This document shows positions 5,935 to 13,171 of a DNA stretch of 13,325 nt, piece by piece. Both the position numbers and the translations under genes were made by a program. A model generated the notes under the pieces. That model did not search any database and had not been told where the DNA came from. It saw nothing but the letters and a program-made list of their open reading frames with translations. Each line of letters starts with the position of its first letter. Positions within the stretch are counted from its first letter, which is position 1. Source of the stretch: Chloroflexota bacterium (GTDB lineage: Bacteria; Chloroflexota; Limnocylindria; Limnocylindrales; CSP1-4); the NCBI GenBank assembly GCA_021814735.1, contig JAKAHX010000008.1, positions 2,702 to 16,026 on the forward strand, in the 5' to 3' direction.

Positions 5935-6687
5935 TCAGATCTCCCGGTTCCAGCCGAAGCCGGGCGTCGCCGGGCGCAGGTTCCGCTGCACGCCGCGCGC
6001 GTCCATGTCGTCGCGAATGACCCGGGCGCGCACCACCAGGCCGTGATCCCGGGTGATCGTCCGGGCGATCCAGTCGATGTAGGTCGGCTCCAGCTGCTCG
6101 ACCTCGCCGAGGGTCTTCCCGTGGAACTTGCCGAACTCGAGGACGGTCGAGCGGGCCTCCTCGAGCGAGGGCAGACGGGGCGGCCGCCCGGCTGCCCGGT
6201 GCTGCAGGATCGGTCCGCACGGATCGCTCGCGCGCAGCGGCTCCTGGGCGGCACGCCGTTCGCGGCTGCCGATGGGGCGGTGCCCGTCGAGCGGGCTGGC
6301 GGCACGCCCGAGCGTGGCGTTCCGGCGGTGATAGACGGGCGTCGTGTCGAAGCGCGCCGTGACCGGCCGCGTGGGGCGGGGACGCGGCGGCCCCGCCGGT
6401 TCGGGCTCGCCCCCCGGGGTGAACGTGGCGCCGGACGCCTCGCCCGGGCGATGCTGTCGCGCGGAGTCCGCGCGCGCCCGGCGCACGGGGTCGCGCAGGA
6501 TGTCGTACGCCGCGTTGATGCGGGCCATCTGCGCGGTCAGGCGCCGGGCCTCCTCGGGATCCGTGGCGCGATCGGGGTGGTGCTGGCGCGCCAGCTCGCG
6601 CCAGCGCCGCTTGATGGTCGCGGTCGAGGCGTCGGCGGGGAGACCGAGCACCCGGTAGGGGTCGCCGTGGAAGGTGAACTGGGGCAT
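5935..6687 (-). CDS. J-domain protein with C-terminal DUF3820-like segment
   Basis: A 250-residue protein. Residues 9-72 form an N-terminal J domain (DPYRVLGLPADAS, then the HPD motif at 37-39, then INAAYDILRDPVRR). HPD stimulates the ATPase of Hsp70/DnaK, so this is a probable specialised DnaK co-chaperone. The middle (about 73-172) is Pro/Arg/Gly-rich and likely disordered. The last part (about 173-230) has FGKFHGKTLGEVEQLEPTYI followed by DWI, resembling the DUF3820/ExoX-C-type GKYKGKTL...YLxWL segment. There is no zinc-finger (CxxCxGxG) region, so it is not classical DnaJ. ATG 6687 opens with the J domain and has TAGGCT 8 nt upstream. The function of the C-terminal segment is unknown. Confidence 0.85.
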   Translation of the reverse strand: MPQFTFHGDPYRVLGLPADASTATIKRRWRELARQHHPDRATDPEEARRLTAQMARINAAYDILRDPVRRARADSARQHRPGEASGATFTPGGEPEPAGPPRPRPTRPVTARFDTTPVYHRRNATLGRAASPLDGHRPIGSRERRAAQEPLRASDPCGPILQHRAAGRPPRLPSLEEARSTVLEFGKFHGKTLGEVEQLEPTYIDWIARTITRDHGLVVRARVIRDDMDARGVQRNLRPATPGFGWNREI

Positions 6688-6695
6688 TCGACACG

Positions 6696-6701
6696 AGCCT
6701 A
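6696..6701 (-). promoter_or_regulatory. -10-like TAGGCT, leaderless start for J-domain gene
   Basis: TAGGCT on the minus strand (6701 to 6696) ends 8 nt before the ATG at 6687, with no Shine-Dalgarno. It belongs to the 148-bp divergent region shared with the methyltransferase gene. Confidence 0.5.
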
Positions 6702-6823
6702 GCCCATGGCGCCTCGACGCGCACCCGACGAGCGGTGGCTCGCCCGGGTGATGCGCGGCGGGTCCCGGGCAAGCTGGTAACGGTGCGCGGCGCCTGACCG
6801 GCGCGATCCCGCGCGTCCCGGCG

Positions 6824-6829
6824 TACGAT
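6824..6829 (+). promoter_or_regulatory. -10-like TACGAT, leaderless start for methyltransferase operon
   Basis: TACGAT ends 6 nt before the GTG at 6836, putting the transcription start at or near the start codon. No Shine-Dalgarno precedes this gene. It would drive both the methyltransferase and the nitroreductase genes. Confidence 0.55.
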
Positions 6830-6835
6830 CGCGGG

Positions 6836-7711
6836 GTGCCCCGTGTCTCCGCGACCATGCTGAAGGCATACGTCCGCGACGACTACGACGCCGCCGCGGC
6901 AGGCTGGGAGCCGCACATGGGTCCCTACTTTCGGGTCCCGGCGGAGCGGCTGGTCGCGGACCTGGCGCCGCGTGCCGGCGACCGCTGCCTCGACCTCGCC
7001 TGCGGGACGGGCCTGATCGCGCGGGCGTTCGCCCGGCGCGTCGGACCGGACGGCGTCAGCGCCTGCGACCTGGCCCCCGCGCAGGTCCGGGAGGCGCGCC
7101 GCGTGCTGGATGCGGCGGGCTGTTCCGCGATCGACGTCCGGGTGATGGACGCGGAGCGCCTCGGTTACGCCCCGGGCAGCTTCGAGCGCGTGGGCTGCGG
7201 GTTCGGGTTCAACCACTTCCCCCGTCCTCTCCGGGCCCTCCGGGGCGTCTTCCGGGTGCTGTCACCGGGCGGCGTGGCCGGCTTCACCGCGTGGGGCAGT
7301 TTCGCGCCCTCCATCCGCGAGCGGTTCGACGAGCGACTGCTCGAGCTCGTCCCGTCGATCGGGGAGCACGCCTCGTGCGAGACGGCCTTCGCGCGGCTGG
7401 CGCACCGCAACGGCCAACCCGCGCGGATCGCGGAGTGCATGGCACGCGCCGGGTTCGTGGAGCTCCGGCACCGTGAGCACGCCTTCGCCGCCGACTACCT
7501 CGGCGCCCCCACCTTCGTGGACGCCATGCTCGCTCGCGCCGAGCGCGACGTGCGCGAGGCGGGGCTCGACGCGGTGCAGCGCGCCGAGCTGCGGCGGACG
7601 CTCGTCGCGGACCTCGCGTCCTTTCCGCGCCGGGCGTTCGTGGTGCGCCGCACGTTCCACGTGGTCCTCGGCCGACGGCCCGTCTCCGAGGCCCGGGACG
7701 TCGGAGACTGA
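6836..7711 (+). CDS. class I SAM-dependent methyltransferase
   Basis: A 291-residue soluble protein. SAM-binding motif I is LDLACGTG at residues 52-59. An acidic strand end (CDLAPAQ) follows, then VMDAERLGYAPGSFE and the post-I segment LRALRGVFRVLSPGG. This layout is that of the UbiE/Methyltransf_11 type acting on small molecules. An N-terminal helix YDAAAAGWEPHMGPYF is typical of quinone or lipid-type methyltransferases, but the acceptor cannot be read from sequence. The GTG 6836 start is supported by a TACGAT box 6 nt upstream; the in-frame ATG at residue 8 is the alternative. The C-terminal region (about 170-285) is a helical cap. The nitroreductase gene follows 17 nt later with its own Shine-Dalgarno, so the two form an operon. 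Confidence 0.9.
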   Translation: MPRVSATMLKAYVRDDYDAAAAGWEPHMGPYFRVPAERLVADLAPRAGDRCLDLACGTGLIARAFARRVGPDGVSACDLAPAQVREARRVLDAAGCSAIDVRVMDAERLGYAPGSFERVGCGFGFNHFPRPLRALRGVFRVLSPGGVAGFTAWGSFAPSIRERFDERLLELVPSIGEHASCETAFARLAHRNGQPARIAECMARAGFVELRHREHAFAADYLGAPTFVDAMLARAERDVREAGLDAVQRAELRRTLVADLASFPRRAFVVRRTFHVVLGRRPVSEARDVGD

Positions 7712-7728
7712 ACCGAGAGGAGGTCGGC

Positions 7729-8250
7729 ATGCAGACCATCGAAGCCATCCGGCGGGTCCGGGCGGTGCGGAGCTTTCGCGACGACCCCCTGCCCGAGGCG
7801 GTGCTCACGGCGATCCTCGATGCGGGGCGGCACGCGGGTTCGGCCAAGAACCTGCAGCGCTGGCAGTTCATCGTGGTGACCGACCGGCCGACACTCGGGC
7901 GCCTGGCCGGCGTGGGCCCCTGGGCGGGCCACCTGGCGGGCGCGGCGGCCGCGGTCGCGCTCGTGACTCCGGATCCTCGCGCTGACGACGCTCCGCTCTC
8001 GGTGATGTTCGACCTGGGACGGGCGGCGCAGAACATGGTGCTGGCGGCCTGGGAGCTGGGTGTCGGGTCCGTGCCCGCGACGGTCTACGAGCCGCAACTG
8101 GCCCGAGCGATCCTCGGCTATCCCCCCGACCGGCACTGCGAGTACCTGCTGAGCCTGGGCTATCCGGCCGATCCGGCGGACCTGGCCCGCCCGCCACGGG
8201 CCGGCGGCCGGCGCTCGCTCGACGAGGTGGTGCGCCGCGGCCACTGGTGA
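7729..8250 (+). CDS. nitroreductase-family flavoprotein
   Basis: A 173-residue FMN-dependent oxidoreductase of the compact nitroreductase type, which normally forms homodimers and uses NAD(P)H. The N-terminal AIRRVRAVRSFRDDPLP (residues 6-22) supplies the arginine/serine contacts to FMN phosphate. HAGSAKNLQRWQFIVV (35-50) is the second flavin segment, with S38 and N41 in the usual places. FDLGRAAQNMVLAAWELGVGSV and LSLGYP are the central helix and the late FMN-binding turn. The length is typical. GAGAGGAGGT lies 5-14 nt upstream of ATG. Substrate is unknown: quinones, nitro compounds, enones or flavin are all family possibilities. Co-transcription with the methyltransferase suggests they act on related compounds or in one stress response; this is inference. 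Confidence 0.92.
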   Translation: MQTIEAIRRVRAVRSFRDDPLPEAVLTAILDAGRHAGSAKNLQRWQFIVVTDRPTLGRLAGVGPWAGHLAGAAAAVALVTPDPRADDAPLSVMFDLGRAAQNMVLAAWELGVGSVPATVYEPQLARAILGYPPDRHCEYLLSLGYPADPADLARPPRAGGRRSLDEVVRRGHW

Positions 8251-8279
8251 GGCGCGCTCCGGGCCGCCCACGCCAGGGC

Positions 8280-8325
8280 GCGGCGCGAGCCACGGCCACG
8301 GCAACGGCCGCCGGTGACGCGCCGC
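8280..8325. terminator. branched stem-loop between convergent genes
   Basis: An outer 8-bp stem (GCGGCGCG 8280-8287 with CGCGCCGC 8318-8325) encloses a 5-bp inner stem (8293-8297 with 8306-8310). It sits in the 145-bp gap between the nitroreductase and permease stop codons. No T-run; GC bias makes chance pairing possible. Confidence 0.35.
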
Positions 8326-8395
8326 CACGGGACCACGCGCTGGCCGACGGGCACCCGCTCCCCGGGCACCGACTGGGTCCGGGGTTGCCTTCGGC

Positions 8396-9538
8396 CTACT
8401 CCCAGCGGAAGAAGCGGGCCGAGACTCCCAGGCAGACCACGAACCAGGCGGCCAGGATCCCCAGGTCGAGCGGCAGCGGCGCGTAGGCCGAGCCGCCGAC
8501 CATCACCTGGCGCAGCGCGTCGCCGAGGTAGGTGAGCGGCAGCACGGCCGCCACGGGCCGCAGCACGGACGGCATGATCTCGAGCGGGAAGAAGACCCCT
8601 GAGAGGAACATCATCGGGAACTGGATCACCTGCACGATCCCGTCCGCCGCCTCCTCCGTCCGGGCGAACGAGGCGATCACGTAGCCGATCGCGATGAACG
8701 CGAGAGCGCCGAGCACCACGATGCCGGCCATCAGCCAGAAGCTCCCGAGCACGGTGACGCCGAAGACGGCGACGCCGATCCCCATGATCAGGACCGCCTG
8801 TCCGATCCCGATCAGCAGCCGCAGGACCACGTTGCTGCCGACCAGCGTCCAGCGCGGCAGGGGGGTCGCGCCGAGTCGCTTGAGGATCAGCTTCTCCCGC
8901 TGCGAGACCAGCCCGACGGCGCTGAACAGCCCGAGCTGCATGAGCGCCATGCCCAGGATCCCCGGCACCAGGAAGGCGGCACTGGTCAGGTCCTGGGTCT
9001 GCAGCGCGCGATCCGTCACGCCGAGGACCGCGGTCCGGCCCGTGAGCGCGACGTTGAGCGAGGCGACGACCTGTGCCACGACCTGCCGGATCGTGGTGCT
9101 GCTGGCCTGCTGGCTGGGGTCGGTGTAGAGCTCGAGGCGCACGGCCGGCCCGGGCGGCCCGGTGGGGCTGGTCGCCGCCGGACCGTTCGGCGCAGGGCCG
9201 GTCGCTGCGGCGTCGGCCACCGCGGCGCCATAGCCCGCCGGCACCACCACCACGGCCCGGACGTCCCCCTTCTGCATGGCGGCGCGGGCGGCCGACAGCG
9301 AGTCGTCCTGCAGCCGCAGGAGCGGGACGCCCGCGAACGCCTGGCGCAGGTGTGCCGAGGCGGCCGTGCCGTCCTGGTCGACCCAGGCAACCCGGTACGT
9401 CGTGGTACCGCCGCCCGAGAAGATCGCACCGAAGAGCAGGATGAAGATCACCGGGAACGCGAAGGTCCAGAACAGGGCGTTGCGATCCCGGACGAAGCTG
9501 CGGCCGTTGGCGATCGTGAGCCTCAGCAGCGCCTGCAT
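8396..9538 (-). CDS. ABC-2 type exporter permease
   Basis: A 380-residue membrane protein. TM1 (about 21-41, FWTFAFPVIFILLFGAIF) is followed by a large extracytoplasmic domain (about 45-185) and five further membrane segments at about 188-211, 237-260, 264-292, 300-322 and 356-373. This 1+5 layout, the segment QREKLILKRLGATPL (213-227) and FLSGVFFPLEIMPSVLRPVAAVLPLTYLGDALR (311-343) are typical of the YhhJ/NatB/DrrB-like ABC2 permeases. The external loop has a Pro/Gly/Ala/Thr-rich patch at about 112-131. GGGAG lies 8 nt before the ATG, inside the end of the ATPase gene, and the two genes are 4 nt apart, so they are translationally coupled. Substrate could be a lipid, an antibiotic or ions; it cannot be told. 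Confidence 0.93.
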   Translation of the reverse strand: MQALLRLTIANGRSFVRDRNALFWTFAFPVIFILLFGAIFSGGGTTTYRVAWVDQDGTAASAHLRQAFAGVPLLRLQDDSLSAARAAMQKGDVRAVVVVPAGYGAAVADAAATGPAPNGPAATSPTGPPGPAVRLELYTDPSQQASSTTIRQVVAQVVASLNVALTGRTAVLGVTDRALQTQDLTSAAFLVPGILGMALMQLGLFSAVGLVSQREKLILKRLGATPLPRWTLVGSNVVLRLLIGIGQAVLIMGIGVAVFGVTVLGSFWLMAGIVVLGALAFIAIGYVIASFARTEEAADGIVQVIQFPMMFLSGVFFPLEIMPSVLRPVAAVLPLTYLGDALRQVMVGGSAYAPLPLDLGILAAWFVVCLGVSARFFRWE

Positions 9539-9542
9539 GCGA

Positions 9543-10475
9543 TCACTCCCGCAGCGCGTGGCCGGTCAGGTCGAGGAAGACGTCCTCCAGCGTGGCCCGC
9601 CGGATGCCGAGGTTGGCGGGATCCTGCCCCAGGGTCTCGGTGCGGGCCAGCAGGGCGCCGATCGTCGCCGCCACGTCGGACGTGTAGAGGACGGTCTCAC
9701 CGTCCTCGATCACCGCCCGCTTCACCTTCGGCAACGCGGCGAGCTCGGCCATGTCCAGCCCGGGGAGCGTGTCGAACTGCACCGCCCGCTCGTGGAACCG
9801 CCGGGTCACCAGCTCCTCCACCGTCCCCAGTTCCAGCACGTGGCCGTGGTCCATGATCGCCACGCGATCGCAGAGCTGCTCGGCCTCCTCCATGTAGTGC
9901 GTGGTGAGCAGCACCGAGGTCCCCTGTTCGCGCAGGCGCAGCACCAGGTCCCACAGCGAGCGCCGGGCCTGCGGATCCATGCCGGTGGTGGGCTCGTCCA
10001 GGAAGACGAGCTCGGGCTCGTTCACCAGCGCGAGTGCCACCGACAGCCGCTGCCGCTGCCCGCCCGAGAGGTGACGCGTCTGGGCGTGCCGGCGCTCGCC
10101 AAGGTCGAGCGCCTCGAGCAGCCACGCGGTGCTGCGGCTCCGCGCGTAGAAGCTGCGGAACAGGTCCAGGACCTCGCTGACCGTGAGGAACGGATAGAGC
10201 GCGGCCGTCTGGAGCTGGATCCCGACGCGCTCCTTGATCCGGTCGGGATGGCGGGTGGCGTCGATGCCGAGGACGCGCACCGTGCCCGCGTCGGGCGCGC
10301 GCAGGCCCTCGAGGATCTCCACCGTCGTGGTCTTGCCGGCGCCGTTGGGGCCCAGCAGTCCGAAGATCTCCCCGCGGCGGACCGCGAATGAGACCCCGTC
10401 GACGGCGCGCAGCTCGCCGTAGTGCTTGCGCAGCCCGGCGACCTCGATGATCGCGGCGGGCGGGACGATGGTCAT
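9543..10475 (-). CDS. ABC exporter ATP-binding protein
   Basis: A 310-residue ATPase that powers the adjacent permease. Walker A is GPNGAGKTT (42-50), the Q-loop Q87 or Q89, the signature LSGGQRQR (136-143) and Walker B LVFLDEP (156-162). The switch histidine is H193 in TTHYMEEAE. After residue 225 comes a C-terminal extension (LELGTVEELVTRRFHERAVQF onward) typical of the CcmA/DrrA-type exporter ATPases. All catalytic residues are intact. The first gene of a two-gene operon, it has a G-rich, weak ribosome site (10489-10483) before ATG and a TACAAT box about 58 nt upstream. Drug, lipid or sodium export are possible roles by family. Confidence 0.96.
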   Translation of the reverse strand: MTIVPPAAIIEVAGLRKHYGELRAVDGVSFAVRRGEIFGLLGPNGAGKTTTVEILEGLRAPDAGTVRVLGIDATRHPDRIKERVGIQLQTAALYPFLTVSEVLDLFRSFYARSRSTAWLLEALDLGERRHAQTRHLSGGQRQRLSVALALVNEPELVFLDEPTTGMDPQARRSLWDLVLRLREQGTSVLLTTHYMEEAEQLCDRVAIMDHGHVLELGTVEELVTRRFHERAVQFDTLPGLDMAELAALPKVKRAVIEDGETVLYTSDVAATIGALLARTETLGQDPANLGIRRATLEDVFLDLTGHALRE

Positions 10476-10532
10476 GCGCGTCCCCCCTGATGGTCCGAAC
10501 CGGAGCCCCGGAGCCGCCTGTCCCGGCGGTCG

Positions 10533-10538
10533 ATTGTA
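10533..10538 (-). promoter_or_regulatory. -10-like TACAAT for the ABC exporter operon
   Basis: TACAAT on the minus strand (10538 to 10533, within GATACAAT) is the best -10 match in the window. A transcript would begin near 10526 and carry a leader of about 50 nt to the ATG at 10475. No clear TTGACA-like -35 is seen at the usual spacing. Confidence 0.55.
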
Positions 10539-10580
10539 TCGGGAAGGGCGTGGGGGCGGCCCCGCCTGGCCCGGCGCGCC

Positions 10581-11924
10581 TCAGCCCCGGTCGTCCGGCA
10601 CGGTGGCCGGCTCGCCGGGACGCCAGGTCGCGACGTCGAAGACGGCCGTGGGCTCCTCCACGCCCAGCATCCCGGCCGCCGACTCGACGGGAGCACGCCG
10701 GCGCCGGAGCGCCTCCAGGGCCACGTCGTCTCCCACGTCGTGGCCGGCCTCCTCGGAGAGGAGCCAGCGGACCTCCAGCAGGTCACAGTAGGCCTGCACC
10801 AGGTCGGTGACGGGCAGGTCGAGCGTGGCGAGCCGGGCGAGCGCCGGTCGCACCACCGTCGCCATCCAGTCCTCGGCCACCCACGCGAGGCTCACCTCGG
10901 TCCCCAGTTCGAGCTCCCGGCGGGCCCGGTAGGCGTGCAGGTCGTTCAGCAGGATGGTCGCCTGGCCCTCGCCCACGTCCATGCCGGTCAGCCGCTGCAG
11001 CTCGGTGGCGTGGAAGCGGCGCCCGGCCACCACCACCCGCAGCCGCAGCCGGCTCGGCTCCCCGGCGGCGGCCTGCGCACCCTCGCCCTCGCCGCCCTCG
11101 CCGCCGCCTCCCGCGGGCTCGAACGCGAGCTCGTCCACCGCGAACCCGAGGTCGTTCAGGCGTCGCACCCGCGCCTCGACCTCGTGGCGCTGGTCCGGGC
11201 CGATCACGTCCTCCCGGTGCAGCTCGTCCCAGAGGGCGCGGTAGCTGTGCGCCACGCGCTCGGCAGCCTCGAAGTCCTCGTCGATCAGCTCGCTCGGACG
11301 CCCGATCTGCGCCCCGATGTCGGCGAGGTCCCCGGCCACGTTCTCCACCAGGATCTCGAGGTCGTACTCGCGCTGGCCGTCGCTGAGCGAGGGGTGGATC
11401 TCGCTGGTCTCGGCGTCGACGAGGAACGCCTGGAGCGCCTGGCCGTCCCGGCGGAAGAGGGTGTTGGCCAGCGAGCAGTCACCCCAGAACGTCCCGTTGC
11501 GGTGGAGCTCGACCATGAGCGAGGCCATCGCGTCGAGCAGGCGGTCCCGGTGCTTGCGGGCCCCCGGGGGCAGCCGGCGGAAGAGACGCCGGAACTGGAA
11601 GGACCCCACCAGGTAGTCCGTCACCAGGATCGCGCTCTCCTGGTCGTCACGCTCGACCAGGCCGAGCGCGCGCACGGCGGGGAACTCGCGCCGCTCGAGC
11701 TCGCGGAGGATCTCGTACTCCCGCCGCGCCACGAGGACGGGCATCTCCTTCAGGGCGTACAGCGTGCCGTCCACGTCGACGAACCGGACCACGTGGCGGC
11801 TCGCGCCAACCGGCAGCTCGCGGAACGCGATCCCCTCCGCGGGCCATTCGGCCAGCGGCCGCAGCCACGGGAGCGAGAGCATCGACGCGCTGGCACTGCG
11901 CAGGCGGATGGAGATGGGCGACAT
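10581..11924 (-). CDS. DUF4032 protein with kinase-like N-terminal domain
   Basis: A 447-residue soluble protein. The N-terminal half has a protein-kinase-like/WaaP-like fold: K59 in LYALKEMP may be the ATP-lysine. HRNGTFWGDCSLANTLF (141-157) is the catalytic loop with D149 and N154, and FLVDAET (167-173, D170) sits where the DFG metal-binding Asp is found. A Gly/Glu-rich linker (about 270-290) leads to the DUF4032 region (about 291-430; FHATELQRLTGMDV, then ILLNDLHAYRARREL). Residues needed for catalysis appear present, but the substrate of this family is unknown. ATG 11924 is chosen because TAGACT lies 8 nt upstream and because the ten extra residues of a longer frame would contain that promoter box. 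It precedes the ABC operon but is separated from it by 105 bp containing a TACAAT box. Confidence 0.88.
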   Translation of the reverse strand: MSPISIRLRSASASMLSLPWLRPLAEWPAEGIAFRELPVGASRHVVRFVDVDGTLYALKEMPVLVARREYEILRELERREFPAVRALGLVERDDQESAILVTDYLVGSFQFRRLFRRLPPGARKHRDRLLDAMASLMVELHRNGTFWGDCSLANTLFRRDGQALQAFLVDAETSEIHPSLSDGQREYDLEILVENVAGDLADIGAQIGRPSELIDEDFEAAERVAHSYRALWDELHREDVIGPDQRHEVEARVRRLNDLGFAVDELAFEPAGGGGEGGEGEGAQAAAGEPSRLRLRVVVAGRRFHATELQRLTGMDVGEGQATILLNDLHAYRARRELELGTEVSLAWVAEDWMATVVRPALARLATLDLPVTDLVQAYCDLLEVRWLLSEEAGHDVGDDVALEALRRRRAPVESAAGMLGVEEPTAVFDVATWRPGEPATVPDDRG

Positions 11925-11932
11925 CGAGCGCG

Positions 11933-11938
11933 AGTCTA
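11933..11938 (-). promoter_or_regulatory. -10-like TAGACT, leaderless start for DUF4032 gene
   Basis: TAGACT on the minus strand (11938 to 11933) ends 8 nt before the ATG at 11924. There is no Shine-Dalgarno. The hexamer is identical to the one upstream of the TTG-start gene. Confidence 0.55.
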
Positions 11939-11945
11939 CCGGGAC

Positions 11946-11973
11946 CCCGGCCACCCCTCCGCGCGGAGCCGGG
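11946..11973 (-). terminator. possible terminator after the DoxX-Rieske gene
   Basis: CCCGGC (11946-11951) pairs with GCCGGG (11968-11973). The loop overlaps a perfect 12-nt palindrome CTCCGCGCGGAG (11957-11968), which offers an alternative fold. It lies between the DoxX-Rieske stop and the TAGACT box of the next gene. Confidence 0.3.
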
Positions 11974-12025
11974 ATCCCCCCACGGCTGCACGAGACGATG
12001 GCACGGGTCGCGACCGGCCGGGAAC

Positions 12026-13171
12026 TCAGGCCTTGAGGGTGATCTCCCCGCCCTGGATCGCGATCGGCAGCTCGGTGAGCGGGATGTTGGTGGGACCGGC
12101 CACCGGCTGCGCGTTGTGGCGCGGGTCGTACTCAGCACCGTGGCACGGGCAGATCAGCAGCCCGGCCTGCGGGTCGTAGCCGACCGTGCACCCGGCATGC
12201 GTGCAGATGGCATCGAACGCGACGAACTGGTTGTTCCCGAGCGACACCACGATGCCCGGGTCGCCTGGGGAGGCGTTGCCGATGGCGATCGGCACCTGGA
12301 ACCCGTACGCACCGGCCTGGGCGACCGCCGCGGTGGTCGCGATGACGAGCTGGCTGGCGCTGCCGGACTGTCCAGAGGCCCCCGACGGGGCGGACGACGC
12401 GGACGCACCAGCCGACGCGCCCGCGCCGGCGCCCGCGCTCGCCCCTGACGACGCCGCGCCGGTCCCCGTCCCGGCACCGGCCCCAGCGCCCACCGGCACG
12501 GCCGAGACCGGCATGAGCAGGTCACGCACCGGACGCACCACCGCCCCGATGACGAGCGCACCGACAGCCACGGCACCGGCCTGCAGGAGCAGCCGCCGCT
12601 CGGGCGACATCGCGGGGGTCCCGGTCACTCGCCGGCCGGCGCGGGCGCGCGGCGCGAACTGGCGCTCGAGCCAGGGGCCCAGCACGTAGCGATCGCCGTG
12701 GCCCGCCAGGGCCAGCGTGACGAATCCCAGGCCATACGGGAGGTCCTGTCCGAAGTAGTAAGGATGCACGTTCCAGGAGGCGGTCAGGAAGAAGAGAAGC
12801 GAGAGGGATGCGCCGCCCACGGCTCCCAGCCGGAAGGCCAGCCCGGTGAGGATCGCCAGGCCCACCGCGATCTCGGCGAGCGCGATCGTCAGGCCCATCA
12901 GCCAGGCGTTCGGCTCGGCGATCGTGGTGATCAGTGGCGCGAGCGGGGAGGAGCGGGCGTATCCCTGCAGCTGGGCCAGGATGCTCGTGGGCGAGGAGAG
13001 GTCCAGGAACGCCGTGTCGAGCGCGATCTTGTCGATCCCCGCGTAGAGGAAGGTGAACCCCACGAAGAACCGCAGCGGGAGGAGCGCTCCGACCGGGATC
13101 CACCCGGCCGCGGAGCCGCCGCGCTCGCCGGCCTGGCCCGTTCGGGGACCGTGCTGGCTCCGGACGTGCAT
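12026..13171 (-). CDS. DoxX-like membrane domain fused to Rieske 2Fe-2S domain
   Basis: A 381-residue membrane protein. Residues 28-160 form a four-helix DoxX/DoxD-like domain (LRFFVGFTFLYAGIDKI; NAWLMGLTIALAEIAVGLAILTG; a third helix to about 132; GLGFVTLALAGHGDRY). Residues 188-218 add another membrane segment, opening with a twin arginine (SPERRLLLQAGA), like a Tat-type Rieske anchor. A Gly/Ala/Ser linker (228-273) leads to a Rieske domain: CTHAGC (323-328) and CPCHGAEYD (341-349). Expected cluster ligands are C323, H325, C341 and H344, with C328-C343 as the disulfide. DoxD is the small subunit of thiosulfate:quinone oxidoreductase in Acidianus, and Rieske domains carry electrons, so electron transfer to or from quinone at the outer membrane face is a fair inference. 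ATG 13171 is the best start, without a clear Shine-Dalgarno; the frame continues to the window edge, so a longer N-terminus is possible. Confidence 0.88.
   Translation of the reverse strand: MHVRSQHGPRTGQAGERGGSAAGWIPVGALLPLRFFVGFTFLYAGIDKIALDTAFLDLSSPTSILAQLQGYARSSPLAPLITTIAEPNAWLMGLTIALAEIAVGLAILTGLAFRLGAVGGASLSLLFFLTASWNVHPYYFGQDLPYGLGFVTLALAGHGDRYVLGPWLERQFAPRARAGRRVTGTPAMSPERRLLLQAGAVAVGALVIGAVVRPVRDLLMPVSAVPVGAGAGAGTGTGAASSGASAGAGAGASAGASASSAPSGASGQSGSASQLVIATTAAVAQAGAYGFQVPIAIGNASPGDPGIVVSLGNNQFVAFDAICTHAGCTVGYDPQAGLLICPCHGAEYDPRHNAQPVAGPTNIPLTELPIAIQGGEITLKA
12353..12490 (-). repeat. low-complexity Gly/Ala/Ser linker coding region
   Basis: This encodes residues 228-273 of the DoxX-Rieske protein, an imperfect repetition of GAGAG, ASAG and ASS units. 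It is a likely flexible tether letting the Rieske head move relative to the membrane, and a probable site of length variation between strains. Confidence 0.7.

Noticed and set aside
10740..12179. Long plus-strand open frame opposite the DUF4032 gene (479 codons)
   Set aside because: Shadow frame rich in Arg/His/Val/Leu repeats, overlapping a clearly coding minus strand and running across two genes.
12353..12490. CRISPR or tandem-repeat array
   Set aside because: The repetition is in the coded Gly/Ala/Ser residues, with no constant repeat-spacer period; it is a protein linker.
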